Positions 19,311-27,991 are shown, counted from the first letter of the stretch. The stretch is 64,000 bases of DNA from JAJFUI01 sp039698035 (GCA_039698035.1 JBDKSW010000011.1:282018-346017); one strand, 5' to 3'. The notes: generated from the letters alone by a model not told the origin. Translations and numbers: made by a program.

Positions 19311-19946
19311 CTACTTCGTCTCGGCAGGCGTCTCTTCGACGGCCGGAGCGACTGCGTCGACAGACTGTTGGGCTTCGGGCTCGTCGATCTCGAACGACGG
19401 ACGGGCCGCCTTGCGACGAACGCGGTCGTTTTTGCCGACCAGCTCTAGCACCGCACGGGTACCGGCGTCACCCAGCCGAGGCTTCGAGAGGCGGAGGATA
19501 CGCGTGTAACCGCCGGGGCGATCCGTGTATCGCGGAGCAATGTCCTCAAACAGAATTCGCACGGCCTGCTTGTCACCCAAGAGCTGCAGCGCGCGACGTC
19601 GGGCGGCGACGACCGGGGCAATCGCCTTGCACCACGCTTGCCATTGGTCGCTCTTGCGCCACGCCCGCCATTGGTCGCTGTGCCGTTCGGCGCTTGGCTC
19701 GAGATGGTCGGCAGTTTCCTGGTGGGGCAACGCATGACGCGCCAGTGTGATGCACTTTTCGACGAGCGGCCGAACTTCCTTGGCCTTTTGGATGGTCGTG
19801 ATAATCCGCCCCTTGGTCTTTGGCTTGTTCGCCTCGCCCTCGGCGTCGCGCTCGGTCAGAAACAGGGCGGTGGCCAAACTGCGGAGCAGGGCTCGTTGAT
19901 GACTTGGATTACGGCCAAGAATGCGGCCTCGTCGTCGGTGTCGCAT
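19311..19946 (-). CDS. rplQ: 50S ribosomal protein L17, with an internal insertion and C-terminal extension
   Basis: L17 is a large-subunit protein near the exit tunnel. MRHRRRGRILGRNPSHQRAL is the conserved start, and GGYTRILRLSKPRLGDAG is the conserved end of the core. At 211 residues it is far longer than the usual 115-130. An insertion of about 40 residues after the CITLARHAL helix carries a duplicated nonapeptide (SDQWRAWRK / SDQWQAWCK), and an acidic Ala/Glu/Pro tail of about 30 residues ends the protein. It is the last gene of the alpha operon, 72 bases after rpoA. Confidence 0.95.
   Translation of the reverse strand: MRHRRRGRILGRNPSHQRALLRSLATALFLTERDAEGEANKPKTKGRIITTIQKAKEVRPLVEKCITLARHALPHQETADHLEPSAERHSDQWRAWRKSDQWQAWCKAIAPVVAARRRALQLLGDKQAVRILFEDIAPRYTDRPGGYTRILRLSKPRLGDAGTRAVLELVGKNDRVRRKAARPSFEIDEPEAQQSVDAVAPAVEETPAETK
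19626..19679. repeat. Tandem 27-bp duplication inside rplQ
   Basis: Two adjacent 27-base units (19626-19652 and 19653-19679) differ at three positions. They encode the nonapeptide repeat in the L17 insertion and keep the frame. This looks like a fairly recent slippage duplication that the ribosome tolerates. Confidence 0.9.
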
Positions 19947-20018
19947 GGCAGGATTCTCTCTGGCGACTGTTTTGGTCGCGGCTTGATAGTTCGGTGGACG
20001 CGGTTCTGGATCCGCAGT

Positions 20019-21017
20019 TTACAGGATACCGACCGGAGCAGCGGAAAGCCGCATGCCCAGCCGCAGACCGATGTCGGCCAACTTCTCACGGACTTCCGCT
20101 AGGGTCGTCTCGCCGAAGTTGCGGACCTCCAACAACTGCTCCTCGGTGCGAGTCACCAGATCGCGGACCGTGGTGATATTCTCGGATTCCAGGCAGTTGG
20201 TCGCCCGGACGGACAGGTCGAGCTCGGCCAGGCTCATGTTCAGCTTCGCCTCGGTGGCGTCGTCAACGCCTCCGGCGCCCAACGCGCGGGTTTCGCTGTG
20301 AACCATCGGGCCCAACTCATGGTACTGGACGAACGGATTCAGGTGCTTTCGCAGAATCTTGGCCGCTTCGACGATCGCCATCTCCGCCGAAACGGAACCG
20401 TTGGTCCAAATCTCGATCGTCAGCTTGTCGTAATTCGTCTTCTGACCGACTCGGGTCTCTTCGACATCGTAACGGACACGCGTCACGGGGCTAAAAGCGG
20501 CGTCCACGGGGATAATGCCGATTTCTTGAGCCTGAGGCGTGTGCTCTGTTGCCGCAACATAACCGCGGCCGTTCTCGATCACCATCTCGAGCAGGAACGG
20601 CACGTCCTCGGTCAGCGTCGCAATCAGGTGGTCCTTATTGAGCACCTCGACCTGATCGTCGGTCCGGACATCCGCGCCCGTGATAGGGCCTTTCTGATTC
20701 TTTTCGATCCGCACGACGCGGGTCTGGTCGCTGTGGTTCTTGACGATCAACGACTTGACGTTCAAGACGATGTCGGTCACATCCTCGATCACGCCGGGCA
20801 GGCTGCTGAACTCGTGCTGAGCGCCATGCAGCTTGATCTGGGTAATCGCGCTGCCTTCCAGGCTGGATAGCAGAATGCGGCGGAGGCTGTTCCCCACCGT
20901 CACCCCGAAACCACGCTCGAAGGGCTCGGCGACGAACTTGCCGTATGTGGCCGAAAGGGTCGATCGTTCGGCCGTGACCAGGCTGGGCAATTCAAGGCCG
21001 CGCCATCGAATACGCAT
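20019..21017 (-). CDS. rpoA: DNA-directed RNA polymerase subunit alpha
   Basis: This is the scaffold subunit of RNA polymerase. The 332 residues include the N-terminal dimerisation domain with GFGVTVGNSLRRILLSSLEG and the C-terminal domain with LDLSVRATNCLESENITTVRDL and NFGETTLAEVREKLADIGL. The length is normal. It sits between rpsD and rplQ, as in the standard alpha operon. The ATG at 21017 starts with MRIRWRGLELPSLV. Confidence 0.98.
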   Translation of the reverse strand: MRIRWRGLELPSLVTAERSTLSATYGKFVAEPFERGFGVTVGNSLRRILLSSLEGSAITQIKLHGAQHEFSSLPGVIEDVTDIVLNVKSLIVKNHSDQTRVVRIEKNQKGPITGADVRTDDQVEVLNKDHLIATLTEDVPFLLEMVIENGRGYVAATEHTPQAQEIGIIPVDAAFSPVTRVRYDVEETRVGQKTNYDKLTIEIWTNGSVSAEMAIVEAAKILRKHLNPFVQYHELGPMVHSETRALGAGGVDDATEAKLNMSLAELDLSVRATNCLESENITTVRDLVTRTEEQLLEVRNFGETTLAEVREKLADIGLRLGMRLSAAPVGIL

Positions 21018-21064
21018 CTTTAGGCTCCGATCGGAATGACGAAACTAAGCGGGCAAACTGGGTG

Positions 21065-21691
21065 CTACTTGGAACAAAGCTCAACGATCAAGTGGGGCTG
21101 CACCGGAATCGAAACGTCACCAGCCTCGGGGATCCGGAGAACGTGCCCCTCGGGCGGCGTCCCTTCCGAACGGCTGAGAAAATCTGGGACCTGACGCTGC
21201 GACTCGGCCAGCACGGCCTCGACCAACTGAAGACTCTTCGGGCGGTTCTTGATGCGGATCGTGTCGCCAGGCCGCGTCAGAAAGCTCGCAATGTCGACCC
21301 GACGGCCGTTGACCGTCACGTGGCCGTGCCCAATGAGCAATCGGGCCTGGGCGCGCGACAGACCGAAACCGAGCCGATAAACAACATTGTCCAGGCGGCG
21401 TTCAAGCAGGCTCATCAGGGCCTCGCCCGTGTTCCCCTTGCCCTTATTGGCGACGGCGAACACCTTGCGGAACTGACGCTCCATGAGCCCGTAGTGGCGC
21501 TTGACCTTCTGTTTTTCACGAAGATGGACGCCGTAGTCCGTCACCTTGGAGCGACGGCCGGTGGCCATGCCAGGGGCCGACTCGCGGCGCTCGAACGCGC
21601 ACTTCGGCGTATCGCAGCGTGTTCCCTTCAGGAACAGCTTCATCCCCTCACGACGGCAACAGCGACAAACTGGCGAATGTAAACGGGCCAT
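21065..21691 (-). CDS. rpsD: 30S ribosomal protein S4 (zinc-binding form)
   Basis: S4 nucleates 30S assembly on the 16S 5' domain and, in some bacteria, represses the alpha operon. The protein has 208 residues. The N-terminus contains the Cys set C-x(1-2)-C ... C-x4-C (PVCRCC, RCDTPKC) of the zinc-binding form. The S4 RNA-binding domain is RLDNVVYRLGFGLSRAQARL with GHVTVNGRRVDIASF. It is preceded by a 116-base spacer that contains a GGTCAGT repeat. Confidence 0.98.
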   Translation of the reverse strand: MARLHSPVCRCCRREGMKLFLKGTRCDTPKCAFERRESAPGMATGRRSKVTDYGVHLREKQKVKRHYGLMERQFRKVFAVANKGKGNTGEALMSLLERRLDNVVYRLGFGLSRAQARLLIGHGHVTVNGRRVDIASFLTRPGDTIRIKNRPKSLQLVEAVLAESQRQVPDFLSRSEGTPPEGHVLRIPEAGDVSIPVQPHLIVELCSK

Positions 21692-21698
21692 ATCTGGT

Positions 21699-21719
21699 GG
21701 TCAGTGGTCAGTGGTCAGG
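21699..21719. repeat. Three tandem GGTCAGT-like heptamers in the rpsK-rpsD spacer
   Basis: The units at 21699, 21706 and 21713 read GGTCAGT, GGTCAGT and GGTCAGG. The same heptamer recurs four times in the rplB-rplW spacer (33310-33337). Both lie inside the ribosomal operon, just upstream of a gene start. The function is unknown. Confidence 0.8.
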
Positions 21720-21807
21720 AGCTAGCGGGCGTTGAGTAATGGGCGATACAGCGATTGCGACTCTTTCGTTGCACGATCCACGACCCACCACCCGCAATTC
21801 ACTTTTC

Positions 21808-22215
21808 TTACACGCGGCGACGCTTCTTTGGGCGACAACCGTTGTGCGGCAATGGGGTCACATCTTCGATCGACTTAATCTTCAAACCGGCGGCCTGCAG
21901 GGCCGTGATGGCGGATTCCCGACCGCTGCCGGGCCCCTTCACCTTCACGTCAACCTCCTTCATCCCATACTTCACGGCTTTCTCGGCCACCTGCTGAGCC
22001 GACATCTGTCCGGCAAACGGTGTACTCTTGCGACTTCCCTTGAAACCGCAAGTGCCGGCGCTGGCCCAACAGAGGGCCTCGCCCTTGCCGTCGGTGATGG
22101 TAATCACCGTGTTATTGAAGGTCGCCTTGATGTGAGCCACGCCCACACTAACGTTACGGCGAACCTTTTTTCGCGAGCTGCTGGACGCTGAAGTCGATGT
22201 TTTGGCCAATGTCAA
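21808..22215 (-). CDS. rpsK: 30S ribosomal protein S11
   Basis: S11 forms part of the 30S platform near the mRNA exit. The 135-residue product has the conserved core VAHIKATFNNTVITITD, SAGTCGFKGSRKSTPFA and VKGPGSGRESAI, and the end DVTPLPHNGCRPKKRRRV. A short Ser/Thr/Lys-rich N-terminal extension precedes the core. It follows rpsM by 68 bases in the alpha operon. Confidence 0.98.
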   Translation of the reverse strand: MTLAKTSTSASSSSRKKVRRNVSVGVAHIKATFNNTVITITDGKGEALCWASAGTCGFKGSRKSTPFAGQMSAQQVAEKAVKYGMKEVDVKVKGPGSGRESAITALQAAGLKIKSIEDVTPLPHNGCRPKKRRRV

Positions 22216-22283
22216 AACTCCAAAGTTCTAAGGCAGGCAGCAGTCCGCTCAAACGCGGAGAAGACCGACACCCGATATCTGCA

Positions 22284-22667
22284 TTATCGCAAGTCCTTGA
22301 CGCCCTTCTTGCCGGCCACGGTCTTCTTCGGGCCCTTACGCGTGCGGGCGTTGGTACGGGTTCGCTGTCCGCGCACCGGCAGGCCACGGCGATGCCGCAG
22401 CCCACGATAGCAACCGATGTCCTTCAGACGCGCGATATTCTGGTTACGCTGGCGCCGCAACTGCCCCTCGACGACATAGTCCTTGTCGAGCAGAGCAGCC
22501 AAGCGGGCCAACTCGTCCTCGCGAAGCTCGCGGGCACGAACATGCGGGTCGATTCCCGCCTTGCGGCACAGATCGCGGGCGATTTTCGGCCCTACCCCAT
22601 AAAGGTAGCAGAGCGAAATTTCAGTGGGGCGATCGTTCGGGATGTCAACACCCAACAGACGCGGCAT
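22284..22667 (-). CDS. rpsM: 30S ribosomal protein S13
   Basis: S13 contacts P-site tRNA and the 50S head bridge. 127 residues: MPRLLGVDIPNDRPTEISL at the start, YGVGPKIARDLCRKAGI in the helix-hairpin-helix region, and GLRHRRGLPVRGQRTRTNAR before a basic tail. Standard length and order after rpmJ. Confidence 0.98.
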   Translation of the reverse strand: MPRLLGVDIPNDRPTEISLCYLYGVGPKIARDLCRKAGIDPHVRARELREDELARLAALLDKDYVVEGQLRRQRNQNIARLKDIGCYRGLRHRRGLPVRGQRTRTNARTRKGPKKTVAGKKGVKDLR

Positions 22668-22688
22668 TCGTCGGCACTCCTGCTATGT

Positions 22689-22802
22689 TCAGCCCTGTCG
22701 CTGTTTGTGGCGTGGATTACTGCAAACCACGAACACCACGCCCCGGCGACGGACAATCTTGCAACTCTCGCAAATTCGCTTGATACTGGCACGTACTTTC
22801 AT
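22689..22802 (-). CDS. rpmJ: 50S ribosomal protein L36
   Basis: A 37-residue protein, MKVRASIKRICESCKIVRRR at the start. It has the C-x2-C-x12-C-x4-H zinc set (CESC, VCSNPRH) of the zinc-binding L36 form. The longer frame to 22877 is open upstream, but the family starts at this Met. It lies between map and rpsM, and infA, usually just upstream, is absent. Confidence 0.96.
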   Translation of the reverse strand: MKVRASIKRICESCKIVRRRGVVFVVCSNPRHKQRQG

Positions 22803-22959
22803 GGTAACGGCACACAAACCGGGTGCTGGTGTGAGGCAAAGCACCTTAGTATAAGCGTCAACCCCCCAGGCACACAAGCCCCACTAACCGAGAAAAAAAC
22901 AAAATTGGCCAAAAGCATGCTACAGCACGCTTTTGGGCGAAAAACCGCCATCACAACCC

Positions 22960-23748
22960 TCACCAAGTCTCACCGTTGGGCCCGGCGGTGAGCACCCAAG
23001 GCCCATTTTCCGTAATCGCGACGGTATGCTCGAAATGGGCACTCGGACGGCCATCGGCCGTGACCTGGGTCCAATGGTCCGCCTTTGTGCGAACCCGCTT
23101 GGTCCCCATATTCACCATCGGCTCGATCGCGATCACCAGGCCTGGCGCCAGACGGAAGTCGCCATGACCTCGCCGCATCTGGGTACTCACGAAATTCGGC
23201 ACCTGAGGGTCTTCGTGCATGTCACGGCCGATGCCGTGACCGACGAATGCCTCGACGACCGAAAACCGGTATTTTTTGACGTACGCCTCCATTTCGGCGG
23301 CCACCTCGCTCCACCGCGAGCAACGATCGAGCAGTGAAATCGCCAGGCATAGCGTATTCTTGGCAACTTCCACCAGGCGGGCCACCTCGGGAGAAACGCG
23401 CCCAATCGTGTGGGTCACCGCCGCATCGCCGCACCAGCCATTCAGCCGGCAGCCTGTGTCAATGCTTACAATGTCTCCTTCGGCCAGTTGCCGTTTGCCG
23501 GGGATTCCATGCACCACTTCCTCGTTGATCGACACACAGGTCGAGGCCGGAAACGGCACGGGGCCAGGAAACCCCTTGAACAGCGGCTTCGCATGATGCT
23601 CGGCGAATTGCCGGTCAATCTCGGCGTCGATCTCGGCGGTCGTCACACCCGGGCGAAGCATCTCGGTGACGCGCTGATGGGCCTCCCAGACCAGCAGTCC
23701 GGCCTTGCGCATCTCAGCCAGCTCTCGCGGCGACCGTAATATCTCCAC
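22960..23748 (-). CDS. map: Methionine aminopeptidase, type I
   Basis: Map removes the initiator Met from nascent proteins. 262 residues. The metal ligands are visible in SIDTGCRLNGWCGDAAVTHT (two Asp), FVGHGIGRDMHEDPQVPN (His), VIAIEPM (Glu) and HFEHTVAIT (Glu). The substrate-binding His is in VVHGIP. I chose the GTG at 23748: a GGGGAG site lies 5 bases upstream and it starts one base after the adk stop. The open frame to 23805 would overlap adk without family support. Confidence 0.96.
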   Translation of the reverse strand: MEILRSPRELAEMRKAGLLVWEAHQRVTEMLRPGVTTAEIDAEIDRQFAEHHAKPLFKGFPGPVPFPASTCVSINEEVVHGIPGKRQLAEGDIVSIDTGCRLNGWCGDAAVTHTIGRVSPEVARLVEVAKNTLCLAISLLDRCSRWSEVAAEMEAYVKKYRFSVVEAFVGHGIGRDMHEDPQVPNFVSTQMRRGHGDFRLAPGLVIAIEPMVNMGTKRVRTKADHWTQVTADGRPSAHFEHTVAITENGPWVLTAGPNGETW

Positions 23749-23749
23749 G

Positions 23750-24304
23750 CTACTCCCCGTCCAACGCGGCCCTTGCACGACCAAAAATCTCGTCCACCGT
23801 CCCAAGGCCGTCGATCGACTTCAACGATCCCTTGCGACCGTAAAAGGCCAAGAGCGGTTCGGTTTGTTTACGATAGGCAACCAGCCGCTGGCGAATGACC
23901 TCAGGCGTATCGTCCGCTCGCCCTCGACCGGCCAGCCGACGGAACAGCTCATCCTCGGGCACTTGCAGCTCGAGCACCGCGTCGAGCGGCGTCCCTTTCT
24001 CGGCCAGCATCCGATCGAGCGCCTCAGCCTGGGCGATGGTCCGCGGAAAGCCGTCCAGCAGGTAGCCATCGCGGCAATCCGGCATAGCAAGCCGCTCGGC
24101 GATAATCTCGATGATGATGTCGTCCGGCACCAGAGCGCCGGAGGACATGAACTTGTCAGCCTTCAGTCCAACGTCGGTCTTGGCGTCGCGGGCGGCACGG
24201 AGCATGTCGCCGGTCGAAAGATGCGCCATCCGGTAGGTTTTGACCAGCCGCTCAGCCTGCGTGCCCTTGCCCGCACCGGGTGGACCAATGAAAACCATAC
24301 GCAT
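23750..24304 (-). CDS. adk: Adenylate kinase
   Basis: Adk interconverts 2 ADP with ATP and AMP. 184 residues, the short form without the zinc-type LID insertion. The P-loop is GPPGAGKGTQ near residue 7, followed by HLSTGDMLRAA, DGYLLDGFPRT (AMP site) and the short LID around GRGRADDTPEVI. It sits between secY and map, as in many spc operons, and its stop is one base from the map GTG. Confidence 0.97.
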   Translation of the reverse strand: MRMVFIGPPGAGKGTQAERLVKTYRMAHLSTGDMLRAARDAKTDVGLKADKFMSSGALVPDDIIIEIIAERLAMPDCRDGYLLDGFPRTIAQAEALDRMLAEKGTPLDAVLELQVPEDELFRRLAGRGRADDTPEVIRQRLVAYRKQTEPLLAFYGRKGSLKSIDGLGTVDEIFGRARAALDGE

Positions 24305-24390
24305 AAGAGCGAACCTCTCGTTAAGGCAAGCAATGCGAGGAGTCAGAACGGGGGGGCTGGGAGACGCATTCCACGATCCCCCAGGTCGCT

Positions 24391-25743
24391 CTACCCTCGC
24401 TCCAACAATCCCTTGTAGTTCCGCATGACGAGGTGGCTGTCGATCTTTTGCACGAGATCGAACGCAACACTCACCGCGATCAGCAGGCTGGTGCCGCCGT
24501 AGAAGCTCGCCAAGCCGTAATTGACACCGGCGACCGAGGCGACGACCGTAGGCAGGATCGCCACGACCGCCAAGAATCCGGCGCCCACGTAGGTGATCCG
24601 CACCATGACTTTTTCCAGGTAATCGGCGGTCCGTCTGCCCGGTCGATAGCCGGGGATGAACGTGCCGTAGTTCTTCAGGTTATCCGACATGTCCTTCGGG
24701 TTGAAGGAGATGGCAGTCCAGAAGTAGCAGAAGAAGTAAATCAGGATGATGTACAGGATGTTGTAGGTCCACGACTCGCCTCGCTGGAACGAGTCGGCGA
24801 TACCGCTCCAGAAATTGGGGTGCGAGGAGGCCAGGGCCTTGAAAATCACCTGCGGGAACAGCAACAAGCTGCTGGCAAAGATGATAGGCATGACGCCGGC
24901 CTGATTGACCCGCAGCGGCAGATACTGGCGGGTGCCGCCGTACACGCGACGTCCTCGAACGTGCTTCGCGCTTTGGGTTGGGATACGGCGTTGCCCCTGG
25001 GTAATCAGCACGACACCGACCACGACGCCCACGAACAGGACGGACAGCATCAGGAGCGTGTCGACGCCAACCTGGCCGCGGCCGCCGCTCAACTCCAAAC
25101 CGGCCTTGCTGATCGGCTCGATGAGCTGCGACCAGCTGGCGCCTGGCATTCTGGCCAGGATACCGGCCATGATGATCAGGCTGATGCCGTTGCCGATGCC
25201 GTACTCGTCGATCTGCTCGCCAAGCCACATCAGAAACGCCGTTCCGGCGGTCATGGTCAGCACGGCCGTGAGCTGCCACATGAACGGCAACGTGCCGTCG
25301 ATCAGGAGGTCCTGCCGGACGAGGCCCTGCTTGATCAGCACAGCCATATAGGCCCAGCTCTGGCCGAGGCATAGGATGATGGTAGCGTAGCGCGTGTATT
25401 CGTTGATCTTCTTGCGGCCGGTCTCACCCTCTTTTTGCAGCTTTTCGAGCGGCGGATAGACGCTGGCCAACAGCTGGAAGATAATCGATGCGGAGATATA
25501 GGGCATGATGCCCAGGCCAAAAATCGTGGCGCGAGTCAGATCGCTGGCGCTGAAGATGGCCACTTGGCGAAAGATGTCACCCATGCCGCCCGAGCCGCCG
25601 AAGAAGGCGCTCATGCTCTTATAATCGACGATGAAGAGCGGGATGGCTTCGCCGATCCGGTAGACGGCCAACAGCACCAGCGTGAAGAGAATCTTCTTCC
25701 GCAATTCGGGAATGGTGAAGATGACGCGAATCTTTTCCCACAT
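24391..25743 (-). CDS. secY: Protein translocase subunit SecY
   Basis: This is the channel subunit of the Sec translocon in the inner membrane. 450 residues with about ten hydrophobic helices. Key segments: FTIPELRKKILFTLVLLAVY (TM1 region), MPYISASIIFQLL, GIGNGISLIIMAGI and FIPGYRPGRRTADYLEKVM. The start at 25743 (MWEKIRVIF) has AAGGA 8 bases upstream. The open frame to 25803 reads through the spacer repeat. Co-transcribed with rplO upstream and adk downstream. Confidence 0.97.
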   Translation of the reverse strand: MWEKIRVIFTIPELRKKILFTLVLLAVYRIGEAIPLFIVDYKSMSAFFGGSGGMGDIFRQVAIFSASDLTRATIFGLGIMPYISASIIFQLLASVYPPLEKLQKEGETGRKKINEYTRYATIILCLGQSWAYMAVLIKQGLVRQDLLIDGTLPFMWQLTAVLTMTAGTAFLMWLGEQIDEYGIGNGISLIIMAGILARMPGASWSQLIEPISKAGLELSGGRGQVGVDTLLMLSVLFVGVVVGVVLITQGQRRIPTQSAKHVRGRRVYGGTRQYLPLRVNQAGVMPIIFASSLLLFPQVIFKALASSHPNFWSGIADSFQRGESWTYNILYIILIYFFCYFWTAISFNPKDMSDNLKNYGTFIPGYRPGRRTADYLEKVMVRITYVGAGFLAVVAILPTVVASVAGVNYGLASFYGGTSLLIAVSVAFDLVQKIDSHLVMRNYKGLLERG

Positions 25744-25850
25744 GGCTAGATCCTTCGCATAGGGCTTGGTCCTTATGTCCTGGGGCTTGGGTCTTAACGC
25801 CAAGACCTAAGGCTGAAGACCTGGCACCCAAGACCGAGCCTTATCGCTTC
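25744..25850. repeat. Degenerate inverted-word spacer between rplO and secY
   Basis: This 107-base spacer is made of variants of one word and its complement: GGGCTTGGTCCTT, GGGCTTGGGTCTT, then CCAAGACCT, AAGACCTGGCACCCAAGACC. CTTGGGT and ACCCAAG can pair. It resembles the other word-built spacers of this cluster, although the word differs. Confidence 0.65.
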
Positions 25851-26348
25851 CTACGATTTTCGGGCCTTCGCCTTCATCTTGTTCTTCACGACCGGCTTCT
25901 TGCCTGGCAGGACGATCGCCTGCCCGCCGGCCTTCTCGATCTTCTCGCTGGCCGACTGGCTGAACTTATGGGCGGAAACCTTGAGCGACTTGGTCAGTTC
26001 GCCGTTGCCCAGGACCTTCAACTGGTCGAAGCTGCCTTTGAGGAGGCCCTTGCCGTGAAGCGTTTCGGGCGAGATTTCCTCACCGGCCTGGAAGTGGGTT
26101 TCGAGCGAGGCCAAGTTGATGATGGCGACGGACGGGGCCCATTGATTTGTGAAGCCACGTTTCGGAATGCGGCGAACCAAAGGCATCTGGCCGCCTTCAA
26201 AAACTGGCGAAGTCGAGGAACCCGAGCGAGAGCCCTGGCCCTTGCTGCCGCGGGTGGCCGTTTTGCCGTGCCCGGAGCCAATGCCTCGGCCGATCCGCTT
26301 ACGCGACTTGTTCCGCTGGATTCCGCGATGGACGTCGTTCAGATTCAT
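25851..26348 (-). CDS. rplO: 50S ribosomal protein L15
   Basis: A late-assembly large-subunit protein, 165 residues. MNLNDVHRGIQRNKSRKRIG, GRGIGSGHGKTATRGSKGQ, FEGGQMPLVRRIPKRGF and the C-terminal GGQAIVLPGKKP region are typical. Its ATG overlaps the rpsE stop by 4 bases (26345-26348). L30 (rpmD), normally between the two, is missing. Confidence 0.98.
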   Translation of the reverse strand: MNLNDVHRGIQRNKSRKRIGRGIGSGHGKTATRGSKGQGSRSGSSTSPVFEGGQMPLVRRIPKRGFTNQWAPSVAIINLASLETHFQAGEEISPETLHGKGLLKGSFDQLKVLGNGELTKSLKVSAHKFSQSASEKIEKAGGQAIVLPGKKPVVKNKMKAKARKS

Positions 26349-26830
26349 GTCAGGGAGACTCCGCGCAGGCGTTCGACTTCGCCCTGCGAGCGAAGCGACT
26401 TCAGGGCCTCAATAGTGGCTTTGACGAGATTAGTTGGATTGGTGGAGCCGAAGCTCTTCGTGAGGATGTCGTGGAGGCCGCACGCCTCGCAAACCGCACG
26501 AACCGCCGAACCGGCGATCACGCCCGTACCCGGGCCAGCCGGGACGAGGACAACCTGGGACGAGCCGAAGCGGCCCTTGACCGTGTGTGGGATCGAGGTG
26601 CCCTGCATATGGACAGGGATCAGGTTGCGAGAACCGTCTTTCACGGCCTTCTCGACCGCCGGCGGAACTTCGTTTGCCTTGCCGTAGCCCCAGCCGACAC
26701 GACCTTGACCGTCGCCGACGACGACGAGGGCCGTGAAGCTGAAACGCCGGCCTCCCTTGACCACCGCGGCACAGCGGCGGATCTTGATGACCTTATCGAT
26801 CAATTGACCTTGAACGGTGTCGGTTGACAT
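26345..26830 (-). CDS. rpsE: 30S ribosomal protein S5
   Basis: S5 takes part in decoding accuracy and mRNA unwinding at the entry channel. 161 residues. Double-stranded-RNA-type N domain with VVKGGRRFSFTALVVVGDG and GRVGWGYGKANEVPPAV; C domain with VPAGPGTGVIAGSAVRAVCE. Normal length. Stop overlaps the rplO start. Confidence 0.98.
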   Translation of the reverse strand: MSTDTVQGQLIDKVIKIRRCAAVVKGGRRFSFTALVVVGDGQGRVGWGYGKANEVPPAVEKAVKDGSRNLIPVHMQGTSIPHTVKGRFGSSQVVLVPAGPGTGVIAGSAVRAVCEACGLHDILTKSFGSTNPTNLVKATIEALKSLRSQGEVERLRGVSLT

Positions 26831-26908
26831 ATTCTCTGGCTTTCAGCTTTCAGCTCACAGCCATCAGCGTCGCCTTCGCAAGGCCGATCGCTGATTGGTG
26901 ACGGCTAG
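26831..26908. repeat. Word-built inverted-repeat spacer between rplR and rpsE
   Basis: The spacer reads as repeated CAGCTTTCAGCT-type words, then AGCCATCAGCG, and ends with the near complement CGCTGAT...GGCT. The arms can pair to form a hairpin in the operon mRNA. The last few bases overlap the 3' end of rplR. It belongs with the similar spacers at 32374 and 33304. Confidence 0.65.
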
Positions 26909-27273
26909 AATTTCAGACCTGCTTCTCGGGCGGCGGCGGCCAGTGCAGCCACGCGACCATGATATTTGTACTCGCGGCGGTCAAAGACCACTTCTTGGAT
27001 GCCCGCGGCAATGGCCCGGGCAGCAATCGCCTTGCCAACCGCCGTGGCGGCTGTCTTGTTACCACCATAGCGCACCGTTTCCCGCAGCTCGGGGTCACGG
27101 GTGCTGGCGGTTGCCAGCGTCCGGCCAACGCTGTCGTCGATAATCTGCGCGTACATGTTCTGCCGGCTGCGGAAGACGCTCAACCGCGGGCGGCTCGCAA
27201 CCTTCTTCAGGTGGTTGCGGACGCGCAGGCCGCGGCGCCCTCGCTGCCGGCCAACTTGTCTCTCGTGTCTCAC
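26905..27273 (-). CDS. rplR: 50S ribosomal protein L18
   Basis: L18 binds 5S rRNA in the central protuberance. 122 residues with RPRLSVFRSRQNMYAQIIDD, GNKTAATAVGKAIAARA, VVFDRREYKYHGRVAALA and the end AAREAGLKF. Standard form. It is followed downstream by rpsE after a repeat-type spacer. Confidence 0.97.
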   Translation of the reverse strand: MRHERQVGRQRGRRGLRVRNHLKKVASRPRLSVFRSRQNMYAQIIDDSVGRTLATASTRDPELRETVRYGGNKTAATAVGKAIAARAIAAGIQEVVFDRREYKYHGRVAALAAAAREAGLKF

Positions 27274-27443
27274 GGTGGAATCCTCTCAAACAGTGGCCAG
27301 TGATCCGTGGTCGGTGGTTTGCCAAGGCGAGCTATGCACCTATTGCCACTCACCATCCAATTCAACGAACGACCAACCAGCAACCCAAAAAGCACTACCC
27401 ACTAACTGCGCTTGACTGGCCCTTGACCACGGGTCATTGGCCG
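27274..27443. repeat. Spacer with a 17-bp inverted repeat between rplF and rplR
   Basis: This 170-base spacer holds arms at 27296-27312 and 27425-27441 that are complementary at 15 of 17 positions, with the other two able to form G-U pairs. GTGGTCGGTGG-type words lie next to the left arm. A stable stem would enclose about 110 bases in the rplF-rplR mRNA. Confidence 0.75.
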
Positions 27444-27989
27444 CTATTTCACCATGGCCTTGCCCTGCTTGCGGCGGACCGGCTCGCCCAGGTAGCGAAT
27501 ACCCTTGCCCTTATAGGGCTCTGGCTTCCGCAACGCGCGAACCGACGCGGCAAAGTGGCCGACCAACTGCTTCTCGATCCCCTGAATCACAATGTGTTGC
27601 GGATCTGGCACGCCAACTTTGATCCCTTCGGGGATCGGCACGTGAAGCTCATTCGCCAGCCCGACGCGAAGCTGCAACGTCGTGCCTTGCACTGCCGCCA
27701 GATAACCGACGCCTTGAATTTCCAAACGCTTCTCATAGCCCTGAGTAACGCCGACGATCATATTGACCACCAACGCGCGGCTCAGGCCGTGCAGCGCCCG
27801 GCTCAGGCGCTCGTCGTCACGGCGAGTGACGGCAATCGTCTTGGCGACGTCGTCGTACGCGACGGACACCTCGGGGCGATGCTCCCATTCGAGCTTGCCC
27901 TTCGGCCCTTCGACGGTGATCTTCCGGTCCGCAATCTGGATTTTCACTCCAGCGGGCACCGGCACCAGCTTTTTTCCGATCCGAGACAT
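27444..27989 (-). CDS. rplF: 50S ribosomal protein L6
   Basis: L6 lies near the factor-binding stalk base. 181 residues: MSRIGKKLVPVPAGVKIQIA at the start, SRALHGLSRALVVNMIVGVT, and the C-terminal PEPYKGKGIRYLGEPVRRKQG. An open frame extends to 28247 inside rpsH but lacks family match, so the start at 27989 is used. It starts 2 bases after the rpsH stop. Confidence 0.98.
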   Translation of the reverse strand: MSRIGKKLVPVPAGVKIQIADRKITVEGPKGKLEWEHRPEVSVAYDDVAKTIAVTRRDDERLSRALHGLSRALVVNMIVGVTQGYEKRLEIQGVGYLAAVQGTTLQLRVGLANELHVPIPEGIKVGVPDPQHIVIQGIEKQLVGHFAASVRALRKPEPYKGKGIRYLGEPVRRKQGKAMVK

Positions 27990-27991
27990 GA

